Shown here: positions 56,112-64,000 of the stretch, piece after piece
Layout of the letters: each line of letters starts with the position of its first letter
Numbering within the stretch: the stretch's first letter is position 1
Assembly (NCBI RefSeq): GCF_001293565.1
Contig: NZ_JXMU01000001.1
Coordinates: 265,476-329,475, forward strand
Source of the DNA: Ahrensia marina
Lineage (GTDB): Bacteria; Pseudomonadota; Alphaproteobacteria; Rhizobiales; Rhizobiaceae
DNA length: 64,000 nt
Reading direction: 5' to 3'
Position numbers and translations under genes: made by a program
The notes under the pieces: generated by a model
What the model was told of the DNA's origin: nothing
The model's input: only the letters and a program-made list of their open reading frames with translations
The model's database searches: none

Positions 56112-56963
56112 TTAGTGCTCTAGCTTGGCATAAATCTGCTTCTTTGTCAGATACAGGAACACTGCAAAGATAAGAAGGAAAATAATCACTTTAAAACCAA
56201 GTGACTTGCGCTCTTCCATCTTTGGCTCTGCTGCCCACATCATAAAGGCAGTAACGTCTTTAGACATCTGCTCAACAGTTGCCGGTGTGCCGTCGTCATA
56301 GGAAATAATATCTTCTGACAATGGTGGTGCCATCGCAAGAGATTTACCGGCAATGAAGTAAGGGTTGTAATGTGTGCCCTCAGGAACCTCGACACCTTCC
56401 GGTGCTTCACCGTCTTCAGGATAACCTGTCAGCAGTGAGTAGATGTAATCCGGACCGTTTTCGGCATATTGCGTAAAGACGTCAAAAACGAATGTCGGAA
56501 AACCGCGCTCAACCGCACGTGCTTTTGCCAAAAGCGAGAAGTCCGGCGGGTAAGCACCGCCATTGGCGGCAATCGATGCTTCACGGTTCGGATAAGGACC
56601 GGTGAAATAGTCTGCCGGTGTCCCCGGACGTGTGAACATTTCGCCGTCCGCATTTGGACCGTCGGTAATGTCATATTCAGAAGCGATCGTTTTGATCTGG
56701 CCTTCCGAATAGCCCAAATCTTCCAATGAACGGAAAGCAACGCGGTTCATTGAATGACAGGCCGCGCAAACCTCACGATAAACTTTGAAGCCGCGCTGTA
56801 GCTGGCCCTTGTCATATGTGCCGAAAGGGCCGGCAAATGACCAATCCTGTTCACGTGGTTTCTTAATCGGGTATTCGGCAGCAAAGGCACCGGTCGCCGC
56901 AACTGACAGGCCGAGCGTTGCAGCCACAACGATAGCACTGATTTTTGCAAACATAGTTTTCAT
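56112..56963 (-). CDS. petC: Cytochrome c1 of the bc1 complex
   Basis: Haem-bearing subunit of ubiquinol:cytochrome c reductase. The 283-residue precursor has a signal peptide (cleavage near AFA-AEY), CAACH for covalent haem at residues 66-70, an axial Met in AMAPPLS and a C-terminal membrane anchor (IIFLLIFAVFLYL). It passes electrons from the Rieske centre to a soluble cytochrome c. ATG 56963 is chosen; the frame upstream overlaps petB. Last gene of petABC. Confidence 0.96.
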   Translation of the reverse strand: MKTMFAKISAIVVAATLGLSVAATGAFAAEYPIKKPREQDWSFAGPFGTYDKGQLQRGFKVYREVCAACHSMNRVAFRSLEDLGYSEGQIKTIASEYDITDGPNADGEMFTRPGTPADYFTGPYPNREASIAANGGAYPPDFSLLAKARAVERGFPTFVFDVFTQYAENGPDYIYSLLTGYPEDGEAPEGVEVPEGTHYNPYFIAGKSLAMAPPLSEDIISYDDGTPATVEQMSKDVTAFMMWAAEPKMEERKSLGFKVIIFLLIFAVFLYLTKKQIYAKLEH

Positions 56964-56988
56964 ATTTCTATTCCAGTTTCTCTTTGCT

Positions 56989-58305
56989 TCAGGCTTTGTT
57001 GTCAGGTGATGCAGTGGCACCGGAAACTTGAGTTACACCGCCATTTTTCTTCGATGACTTCGCAAGTACAGCTTCTGTAATCGAGTTTGGCACACGGCGC
57101 GGTGTTTCAATAAGACCGAGCAGCGGCAAAATCACAAGGAAGAAACCGAAGTAGTAGAGCGTCGAAATCTGAGCAAGGAAAGTATAGATGCCTTCCGCAG
57201 GTTTCGCACCAAGCCATCCCAAGAAGATTGCGTTGACCACGAAAATCCAGAAGAACACTTTGTACCAAGGACGGTAAACAGCAGAGCGTACTTTCGATGT
57301 GTCCAGCCAAGGCATCACGAACAAAACCGCGATTGAGCCGAACATCGCCAGAACACCGAGAAGTTTGGATGTCAAAGGACCAATGTCGAATGTGACCGCA
57401 CGCAAGATCGCATAGAACGGCAGGAAGTACCACTCAGGAACAATGTAAGCCGGTGTCACCAGTGAGTTTGCTTCAATGTAGTTATCCGCATGGCCAAGGA
57501 AATTCGGCATGTAGAAAACGAAATAAGCAAAGAACAGGAAGAACACGATCAGTGCGAACGCATCTTTGATGGTCGCAAACGGTGTGAACGGAACCGAGTC
57601 AGTCTTGGACTTGATTTCAACACCTGTCGGGTTTGTCTGACCGGTAACGTGAAGCGCCCAAACGTGGAGAACCACAACACCTGCAATCATGAATGGCAAT
57701 AGATAATGCAGTGAAAAGAAGCGGTTCAAAGTCGGGTTATCAACGGCAAAACCACCCAAAAGAAGTTGCTGGATCGGCTCACCCACAACAGGGAAAGCTG
57801 TAAAGAAGCCGGTGATCACAGTCGCACCCCAGAAAGACATCTGTCCCCAAGGAAGAACGTAACCCATAAATGCTGTCGCCATCATCAGCAGGAAGATGAT
57901 ACAGCCCAAAATCCAGAGCAATTCGCGTGGCTCTTTATATGAGCCGTAATACATACCGCGGAAAATGTGTAAAAACACAGCGGCAAAGAAGAATGATGCG
58001 CCGTTAGCGTGCATATAGCGCAAGAGCCAACCATTATTCACGTCGCGCATGATATGCTCGACCGATGTAAACGCGCCAGCCGTTGAACCGTTATAATGCA
58101 TAGCCAGCACAACGCCGGTCAAAATCTGCAAAACCAGCATAATCGAAAGCATACCGCCAAATGTGTAGGCATAGTTCAGATTGCGCGGAACAGGATAGGC
58201 AACGAATGAATCATACATAAGGCGCGGCAAAGGCAGACGCGCGTCCATCCATTTTCCAAGGCCCGTTGTAGGCTGGTAAGTACCATGATGTTCTATAGTG
58301 CTCAT
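56989..58305 (-). CDS. petB: Cytochrome b of the bc1 complex
   Basis: Membrane core subunit of 438 residues that carries haems bL and bH and both quinone sites. Eight helices, the four haem histidines (in [20 protein letters not shown] and [22 protein letters not shown]) and the Qo-site [13 protein letters not shown] motif are all present. The N-terminal part and the C-terminal part are fused, as in mitochondria and proteobacteria. Middle gene of petABC; 12 bases after petA. Confidence 0.97.
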   Translation of the reverse strand: MSTIEHHGTYQPTTGLGKWMDARLPLPRLMYDSFVAYPVPRNLNYAYTFGGMLSIMLVLQILTGVVLAMHYNGSTAGAFTSVEHIMRDVNNGWLLRYMHANGASFFFAAVFLHIFRGMYYGSYKEPRELLWILGCIIFLLMMATAFMGYVLPWGQMSFWGATVITGFFTAFPVVGEPIQQLLLGGFAVDNPTLNRFFSLHYLLPFMIAGVVVLHVWALHVTGQTNPTGVEIKSKTDSVPFTPFATIKDAFALIVFFLFFAYFVFYMPNFLGHADNYIEANSLVTPAYIVPEWYFLPFYAILRAVTFDIGPLTSKLLGVLAMFGSIAVLFVMPWLDTSKVRSAVYRPWYKVFFWIFVVNAIFLGWLGAKPAEGIYTFLAQISTLYYFGFFLVILPLLGLIETPRRVPNSITEAVLAKSSKKNGGVTQVSGATASPDNKA

Positions 58306-58317
58306 GTGCTCTTGCTC

Positions 58318-58872
58318 CTACGCCTGGTCTGTGCCGATCACGAGGTTCGTCGCGCTCGTGAAGACATATGGTGGAAGTGGAAGGTTTGTCGCTGCAGGAC
58401 CGCGCAAGATGCGGCCGGTCATATCAAACACAGAGCCGTGACATGGGCAGTACCAGCCTTCCGGCTTTGTATCGACAACCTTCGGCACACAGCCAAGGTG
58501 TGTACAGTTAGCAGAAACAATAACCCAGTCTTTGACTTCTTCACCGCCAAGGCGCGTGTCGATAGGTGCAAATTCTTTCATGTCGCCTTCGCCAAGTGCA
58601 TCGGCAGCAGCGATTTCATCTTCGGTAAGGCGACGCACAAAGTAAGGCTTGCCACGCCACGTAACAGTGATCGCCTGACCCGGCTCAACTGCTTCAAGGT
58701 TGACATCAATCGGCTGGCCGGCGGCCAAGACGGCAGCATCCGGTCTCATTTGGTCAATAAATGGCCAAGCAACAGAAGCCGCGCCTATTACACCCAACAT
58801 ACCGGTTGCAACATAAATAAAGTCGCGCCGTGTTGGCAGTTCTTCGTGTTCGGTTGTCGTCGTGTCACTCAC
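58318..58872 (-). CDS. petA: Rieske iron-sulfur subunit of the bc1 complex
   Basis: A 184-residue protein that carries the 2Fe-2S centre of complex III. The N-terminus has a twin-arginine sequence (TRRDFIYVATG) leading to one transmembrane helix that serves as anchor. Cluster ligands are in CTHLGC (residues 123-128) and CPCHGS (142-147). The start is GTG 58872, eight bases after AGGA; the open frame to 58920 adds an unneeded tail. First gene of petABC. Confidence 0.95.
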   Translation of the reverse strand: MSDTTTTEHEELPTRRDFIYVATGMLGVIGAASVAWPFIDQMRPDAAVLAAGQPIDVNLEAVEPGQAITVTWRGKPYFVRRLTEDEIAAADALGEGDMKEFAPIDTRLGGEEVKDWVIVSANCTHLGCVPKVVDTKPEGWYCPCHGSVFDMTGRILRGPAATNLPLPPYVFTSATNLVIGTDQA

Positions 58873-59033
58873 GTCAGACGTCCTTTCCTGCAAAAAAATT
58901 CGCTGACCTCCGCAAGACACACTTGTGGCGGGTCAATTTGTGGCTTCATTATGGCTAAATCGGGCGATTGTCCAGAGCCGACCCCCATATGATGGCACTA
59001 TGTCGCGGTAGTTTTTAGTACTATTAACAAGGT

Positions 59034-60938
59034 TTAGCCTGCTGTTTCATCAACAGCAATCAATCCGCCGGATTGACGCGCCCAAAGACGGGCATATAGC
59101 CCCTCTTCTTCTCTTAAAAGCGCGTCATGCGTGCCCCTTTGGACAATTTGCCCCGCATCAAGCACGATAAGGCGGTCCATTTGTGAAATAGTGGACAGCC
59201 TGTGCGCGATTGCCAAAACAGTTTTGCCCTGCATGAGCCTGCCCAAATTTTCCTGAATGACGGCCTCGATTTCAGAATCAAGCGCAGAAGTTGCTTCATC
59301 CAAAATCAGAACGGGCGCATCTTTCAGCATGACACGCGCAATAGCGATTCGCTGCCGCTGACCGCCGGAAAGCTTGATGCCGCGCTCTCCCACATGGGCG
59401 TTAAAGCCTTTTCGCCCTTTTGGATCGCGGGCATCCAGAATAAATTCATAGGCTTTAGCGCGGTGCGCCGCCTCTTCGATTTGTCCGCGTGTGGCACCAT
59501 CATGACCATAAGCAATGTTATCGGCGAGCGAGCGGTGAAGCAGCGCCGGATCCTGACTGACAACTCCGAACTGCGAACGCAAACTGGCCTGCGTGACATC
59601 CTGTATGTCATGATCGTCAATCAGTATGCGCCCTGATTCAGGCTCGAACAGCCGCAGCAAAAGCGAAATGAGCGTTGATTTACCGGCCCCTGACGGCCCG
59701 ACGATGCCAACTTTTTCACCGGCCTTGATTTCAAGATCAAGCGTGCGGAACAAAGTCGTGCCGGATTTATCATAGTTGAAGTTCACATCTTCAAAGCGGA
59801 TGCGCCCTTTAACCGGCGGCAAAACCAACGCATTGGGTTTGTCCGTAATTTTCGGCTCGACAGAAATGGTTTCAACAGCGTCCTGAACCGTCGAATATGC
59901 GCGGATAAGACCGTTGATATTAAACATCATCCAACCCGACATCTGGTTGAGCCGGAATACCAGCCCCATCGTCGCAGCAATGGCGCCAGTGGTAATAGCA
60001 CCGTTCATCCAGCCGGTAACGGCAATCACGCCGACAGCACTCATCATGAAGCCGTTGAGTATCGCCACCGCCATGCGCACAAGAGTGATAACGCGGGTTA
60101 AATGTGTCACGGCCCCGAGATAGTTACCGATGGCATTTTTAACATCTGAATGTTCGCGGTCACCGGTATCAAACAGTTTGACCGTCAGAATATTGGTAAA
60201 AATATCAACCAAACGCCCGTTAAGAACAGCGTTTTCATTGGCGTTGTTTTTGCCTGCCGCACGCAGACGGGGCAGCAGATAGCGCACGATAAGCACATAT
60301 CCGGCAAACCAGACCGCAACAACAAGGCCCATACGCGCATCAAGCGTCGACAAAACCGCCGTCGTCAAAAGAATGAATGTGATAAAGGACCAGAGGCTTT
60401 GCAGTGTGGTAACAATAAAATCACCGACAGACTGACCCGCTTGCAAAATTTTAGTCGCAATACGTCCGGCAAAATCATCTTGGTAAAATGCGTATGGCTG
60501 CTGGATCACGCGCCGGAATGACTGCCAGCGCACCATGGTATAAAACCGCGGTACAATAACCTGCTGCTCGATAATCGCCGCGACAATCATCACCGCCGCC
60601 CTGACAACCAATACCAGAACGAGCATCGCCGCCAGCTCAAACCCGTGATCCTCCAGCAATTGTGCAGGCGAGGAATTATCCAGAATATCGATCAGATAAC
60701 CGACGCCCCAGTAAAGCGCGGTTTCAACAGCGCCAACCAGAGCACCTACGATAAGCAAAAGAACAAACGGTCCCTTTGCCTGACCCGCAAAATAACCGAT
60801 AAACCCCCATGCCGTTTGCGGCAGAACTTTCCGGTCCGTATCTTCGAACGGCTCGATGAAGCGCTCGAAACGGTTCCACACCGGATGATCCGCATTGTGG
60901 AATTTGGGGTCCGGCTCGGTTCTGGTGTGGCGGGGCAA
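59034..60938 (-). CDS. ABC exporter, fused permease/ATPase (second of a tandem pair)
   Basis: A 634-residue half-transporter: six-helix membrane domain (about 50-350) with the coupling segment YAFYQDDFAGRIATKIL, and a nucleotide-binding domain (about 375-620) with Walker A GPSGAGKST, signature LSGGQRQR and Walker B ILILDEATSALDSE-like, keeping the catalytic Glu. Start is TTG 60938 with AAGG nearby; a GTG at 60884 is the other choice. It follows a similar gene on the same strand, so the pair may form a heterodimer. Substrate unknown, perhaps a lipid or peptide. Confidence 0.92.
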   Translation of the reverse strand: MPRHTRTEPDPKFHNADHPVWNRFERFIEPFEDTDRKVLPQTAWGFIGYFAGQAKGPFVLLLIVGALVGAVETALYWGVGYLIDILDNSSPAQLLEDHGFELAAMLVLVLVVRAAVMIVAAIIEQQVIVPRFYTMVRWQSFRRVIQQPYAFYQDDFAGRIATKILQAGQSVGDFIVTTLQSLWSFITFILLTTAVLSTLDARMGLVVAVWFAGYVLIVRYLLPRLRAAGKNNANENAVLNGRLVDIFTNILTVKLFDTGDREHSDVKNAIGNYLGAVTHLTRVITLVRMAVAILNGFMMSAVGVIAVTGWMNGAITTGAIAATMGLVFRLNQMSGWMMFNINGLIRAYSTVQDAVETISVEPKITDKPNALVLPPVKGRIRFEDVNFNYDKSGTTLFRTLDLEIKAGEKVGIVGPSGAGKSTLISLLLRLFEPESGRILIDDHDIQDVTQASLRSQFGVVSQDPALLHRSLADNIAYGHDGATRGQIEEAAHRAKAYEFILDARDPKGRKGFNAHVGERGIKLSGGQRQRIAIARVMLKDAPVLILDEATSALDSEIEAVIQENLGRLMQGKTVLAIAHRLSTISQMDRLIVLDAGQIVQRGTHDALLREEEGLYARLWARQSGGLIAVDETAG

Positions 60939-61004
60939 ATTATAACCTTGTCAAAATTTGAAAGTCTCGCCCCGAAAACCCGGGACGAGTATTCTTATCG
61001 CGGA

Positions 61005-62861
61005 TTACTCCGCTGCAACGCTTTCGTCCAGCCCAAGAAAGCCGCCTGACTGACGGGCCCAAAGTTGCGCATACAAACCATCGGCAACAGAAAGCTCATC
61101 ATGCGTACCTTCTTCAATCACAGCGCCTTCATCCAGAACGACAAGCCGGTCAAGGCTGGCAATCGTTGAAAGCCGGTGGGCAATCGCAATCACCGTTTTG
61201 CCTTCCATCAATGCATTCAGACTTTCCTGAATGGCTGATTCCACTTCCGAATCGAGCGCTGACGTTGCTTCATCCAACACCAGAATCGGGGCGTTTTTCA
61301 CAAACACACGGGCAATCGCGATACGTTGGCGCTGACCGCCGGACAGTTTCACACCGCGTTCACCCACATGCGCATCATAGCCAGTGCGTCCCTGAAGATC
61401 GACAAGATCGAGAATGTAGTCATGCGCATTGGCACGTTTTGCCGCCTCGATAATTTCATCTTCCGTCGCATCAGGCCGGCCATAGGCAATGTTGTCACGA
61501 ATTGAACGGTGCAGAAGTGAGGTGTCCTGCGTCACCACACCGATCTGCTTGCGCAGACTTTCCTGACTGACATCAGCAATGTTCTGACCGTCAATGCGCA
61601 CAGCGCCGCCTTCAAGGTCATAGAGGCGCAGCAGCACATTCATCAGCGTTGATTTACCGGCACCTGACCGGCCGACAAGACCGATCTTTTCACCCGATGC
61701 AACCGAAAGGCTCAGTGCATCAATCACGCCGCCATCCTTGCCGTAGTTGAACTTGATCTTGTCAAATTCAATCGCACCACCGGTGACAGTCAGAGCTTTG
61801 GCGTTAGGTTTGTCATTAACGTCGATAGGTTTGGACAGCATTTTCATGCCGTCCTCTGCCATACCGATATTCTCAAACAGCCCTGCAAGTTCCCACATCA
61901 CCCAATGCGAGAGGCCTTCAAGCCGCATCACCAGACCGACACCAACAGCAATTGCGCCGACAGTTGCATTGCCTGCCTGCCAAGAGAACAGCCCGACAGC
62001 ACCAACCGCAAAAAGCAGCAGTGAGTTGGAAAGATCCAGACTGATGTTCAACTTTGATGCCAATCGCATCTGCGGATGAACCGTGCCCAGAAATTCGTTC
62101 ATGGACGCTTTGGCATAGTCCTGCTCTCCACTATTATGGGCAAACAGCTTGACCGTCATAATGTTTGTGTAGCTGTCCACGATGCGGCCCGTCATTGTAG
62201 AACGCGCATTGGATTGCAGCTCTGAAATATGACGCATTTTCGGCAGGAAATAAGCCAGCAGCACGACATAAAAACAAAGCCATCCGATGAATGGCAACAT
62301 CATCGCAAGGTCGAGACTGCCGACAAGCACCAGCGTGCCGCCAAAATAGACAACAACATACACAAAGACATCAATTATCTTTGCAACAGTCTCACGCACA
62401 CCCAATGCAGTTTGCATGACTTTAGTTGCCACACGCCCTGCAAATTCATCCTGATAAAAGCCGAAGCTTTGGCCCAGCATATAACGATGTGCCCGCCAGC
62501 GTATCCGCATCGGAAAATTACCGAAAATCGTTTGATGCATAAGCATTGTATGGAGCGCGCCAAGCACGGGTATGACAACAACGACAATGGCGCCCATCCA
62601 GAAAAGCGGCCAGAACTCATCGCGGAAAAATGTCTCCCGGTTGGCGCTGGCCAGCCAGTCAACAATTTCACCGAGAAAGCCGAATATAACGACCTGCATG
62701 ACGGCGATAACCGCTGTCAAAATCGAGATGAGAATCAGCCACGGCCAAACCCCTTGCGTGTAATGCAAACAAAAGGCCAGCAAACGGTTTGGCGGCTGCT
62801 GAGGTGCATCTTTCGGAAACGGATCGACCCGCTTTTCAAACCAGTTAAATAGAGTGTTCAT
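61005..62861 (-). CDS. ABC exporter, fused permease/ATPase (first of a tandem pair)
   Basis: A 618-residue half-transporter built like its neighbour: six helices, FGFYQDEFAGRVATKVM coupling segment, Walker A GRSGAGKST, LSGGQRQR, Walker B LVLDEATSALDSE and switch His. Both ATP sites look active, so homodimers are possible as well. The gap to the next gene is 66 bases with a weak hairpin at 60972-60996. A small membrane-protein gene precedes it by nine bases. Confidence 0.93.
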   Translation of the reverse strand: MNTLFNWFEKRVDPFPKDAPQQPPNRLLAFCLHYTQGVWPWLILISILTAVIAVMQVVIFGFLGEIVDWLASANRETFFRDEFWPLFWMGAIVVVVIPVLGALHTMLMHQTIFGNFPMRIRWRAHRYMLGQSFGFYQDEFAGRVATKVMQTALGVRETVAKIIDVFVYVVVYFGGTLVLVGSLDLAMMLPFIGWLCFYVVLLAYFLPKMRHISELQSNARSTMTGRIVDSYTNIMTVKLFAHNSGEQDYAKASMNEFLGTVHPQMRLASKLNISLDLSNSLLLFAVGAVGLFSWQAGNATVGAIAVGVGLVMRLEGLSHWVMWELAGLFENIGMAEDGMKMLSKPIDVNDKPNAKALTVTGGAIEFDKIKFNYGKDGGVIDALSLSVASGEKIGLVGRSGAGKSTLMNVLLRLYDLEGGAVRIDGQNIADVSQESLRKQIGVVTQDTSLLHRSIRDNIAYGRPDATEDEIIEAAKRANAHDYILDLVDLQGRTGYDAHVGERGVKLSGGQRQRIAIARVFVKNAPILVLDEATSALDSEVESAIQESLNALMEGKTVIAIAHRLSTIASLDRLVVLDEGAVIEEGTHDELSVADGLYAQLWARQSGGFLGLDESVAAE

Positions 62862-62870
62862 TTGGGCACC

Positions 62871-63182
62871 TTAATAATACAAGCATGGTCGAAAAGGCGT
62901 AGGCACAAGGCCCTTTTCCACTTTTTCAAAAAAATGCTGCCTTTCCAACAAGCACAAATCCGGTTCGGCTGTGCGCTTTAACATATCTGCCTGAAAGCTC
63001 TTGCGCGCTTCCGGCTCGGGAATTGAGTAATAGATACTGACACCAAGCGCGGTAAGCAGCATCAGTAAAGCTAAGAACGTTTTAAATTGACCTGAGCCAC
63101 CACTTTCAAACGAAAACTGGGGTGAAGGAAGCTTCTTCTCAGAAGGGACGTGTAGAAACACTAAATCTTGAACAATAGACAT
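62871..63182 (-). CDS. Hypothetical one-helix membrane protein
   Basis: A 103-residue protein with a single transmembrane helix (about residues 37-55, FLALLMLLTALGVSIYY) and a charged C-terminal half with two cysteines. Not recognised. ATG 63182 has GGA 12 bases upstream; longer readings lack a proper start. It lies nine bases before the ABC exporter gene, so it may be cotranscribed and serve it. Confidence 0.5.
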   Translation of the reverse strand: MSIVQDLVFLHVPSEKKLPSPQFSFESGGSGQFKTFLALLMLLTALGVSIYYSIPEPEARKSFQADMLKRTAEPDLCLLERQHFFEKVEKGLVPTPFRPCLYY

Positions 63183-63540
63183 GACCGTAAATCCGTTTGG
63201 AAACAAACCGGCGGTCAAACATCAAATTGAAGAGCTAAAACCGCGCGTTAAAGAAAAACCACATGATCGCAGCGACGATGTGCTGCGTGAGGAAAATCGC
63301 CAGATGAGGTGGGCGTATGGATGATAGTGATATTCATAGAACCCTCCTTTTGGCTCGCGTTACGGTGCATGTCTGATACTCCCCTCTTTTTACTTTCTCA
63401 AGTCACAAGATGATGACAAAAGGATACAAATGTGAAAGTGCGACAAATTGGCAACAATGACATCTCCTGCCAAAGTTCGCTCACCATAGATGGTCCCCTC
63501 TTACTTGATCATAGGCAGATACAGCCATTCACCGATGGCT
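63183..63540. other. Intergenic region with a possible small ORF
   Basis: About 360 bases with no convincing gene. On the minus strand a 29-codon frame (63337-63248) starts with ATG after a strong AGGAGGG site; its sequence does not look like a known peptide. No hairpin terminator or RNA gene was recognised. Confidence 0.4.
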
Positions 63541-63930
63541 TTAATCATAGCTCACAACCTCGAACTCGATGCCATTTTCATCATCGAAATAAAAACGCTG
63601 GCCCGGTTCGTAATCAGCATGGTTGTACGGCTCATATCCCAGTGCCTTCACTTTCTTTTCAACAGCGGCCAGATCAATGACGACAATACCGACATGGTTG
63701 AGGTGACCCGCCCGCATCTTATTGATGTCCGCAACACCCGCGCCTTCGGCTGGCGAGTAAACAGCCAGATAATTGTCGTCACCGCCGACATGAATACTCA
63801 AACCGCCATTCAGCGCCGGCCCCTGCCACCTGATTTTCCAGCCAAACAATTTACACAGCATCGCAGCGGTTTCATTCGCATCGGGAACAGTAAAATTTAC
63901 GTGCTCTAAAGTAGCTTGATTTTCTGACAC
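63541..63930 (-). CDS. VOC-family (glyoxalase/bleomycin-resistance fold) protein
   Basis: A 129-residue vicinal-oxygen-chelate protein with two beta-alpha-beta-beta-beta units: LEHVNFTVPDANETAAMLCKLFGW and LNHVGIVVIDLAAVEKKVKALGY, ending in FYFDDENGIEFEVVSYD. Metal ligands His10 and a C-terminal Glu are in place. Probably a lyase, dioxygenase or binding protein. Start GTG 63930 with AAAGGAA in front. A SoxR-type box with the proper 19-base spacer lies upstream, so induction by redox-cycling compounds is likely. Confidence 0.88.
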   Translation of the reverse strand: MSENQATLEHVNFTVPDANETAAMLCKLFGWKIRWQGPALNGGLSIHVGGDDNYLAVYSPAEGAGVADINKMRAGHLNHVGIVVIDLAAVEKKVKALGYEPYNHADYEPGQRFYFDDENGIEFEVVSYD

Positions 63931-63959
63931 AATTTATTCCTTTCATTGTTCATGATTAC

Positions 63960-63990
63960 AAACTACTTTCTCAAGTGAACTTGAGATCAA
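63960..63990 (-). promoter_or_regulatory. SoxR-type promoter of the VOC gene
   Basis: Minus-strand TTGATC (-35, 63990-63985), 19-base spacer and TAGTTT (-10, 63965-63960). The spacer carries the perfect palindrome TCTCAAGT-GA-ACTTGAGA in plus-strand reading (63969-63986). Bases and geometry closely follow the E. coli soxS promoter, where SoxR sits in a 19-base spacer. Confidence 0.75.
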
Positions 63991-64000
63991 GAGGTTTTTT

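Noticed and set aside
60972..60996. Hairpin between the two ABC exporter genes
   Set aside because: The stem has mismatches and the T-run is broken; the genes are probably cotranscribed, so it is not listed as a terminator.

Overview
The window looks like chromosomal DNA from an alphaproteobacterium of the order Hyphomicrobiales (Rhizobiales), possibly a marine or low-GC member. The evidence is a BA14K-family protein, an extensin-like C-terminal protein, DUF1344, DUF1176 and DUF599 proteins, a PetP/PetR-type regulator pair, a petABC operon, a long-tailed UvrB, and base composition near 47-50% G+C in most genes (my estimate from sample lines). I cannot name the genus. No rRNA, tRNA, CRISPR array or insertion sequence was found.

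Layout. 1-4.3 kb: end of a sugar ABC importer operon (permease, ATPase, aldose epimerase-like protein, D-lyxose isomerase-like cupin) and a GntR regulator. 4.5-20 kb: mostly housekeeping genes: an MHYT-GGDEF-EAL protein, a D-Ala-D-Ala carboxypeptidase with a SPOR domain, a beta-hydroxyacid dehydrogenase, YnfA, TrmL, an aminotransferase, a lone EAL protein, a GST, DUF1499, HD and DUF1176 proteins, an EamA transporter, two DUF1344 proteins, a thioesterase and an extensin-like lipoprotein. 20.2-21.9 kb: a peroxiredoxin/SnoaL pair divergent from a TetR regulator, with two copies of an operator-like sequence between them.

22-28.6 kb: an envelope-stress-like locus. An ECF sigma factor and its RskA-type anti-sigma factor (ATGA overlap) lie beside a DUF7282-like secreted protein, two fasciclin proteins and a Tat-type MsrB. 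The last four genes each carry the same promoter pattern, GAAACT-N15/16-CGTNAY, so they look like one local regulon. A PAS protein and a LuxR-type regulator follow.

28.6-37 kb: accessory region. It holds an HNH endonuclease with a possible modified-base reader domain, an entericidin-like peptide, a GC-rich uvrB with repeat sequences inside its reading frame, an AT-rich 767-residue Sll1717-type P-loop ATPase with two nucleotide-processing-like N-terminal domains (candidate phage defence), and a GC-rich conserved gene whose 3' end contains a palindromic repeat.

37-64 kb: core genes again: DUF4189 and BA14K proteins, an MBL hydrolase, ilvE, petP-petR-sensor kinase, csaA, ybjN, a ubiK-like gene, lgt-midA-pgeF, prs-rplY-pth, an OmpA-family protein with a very long acidic spacer, ychF, apt, petABC, a tandem ABC exporter pair, and a VOC protein preceded by a near-canonical SoxR box at the window edge.
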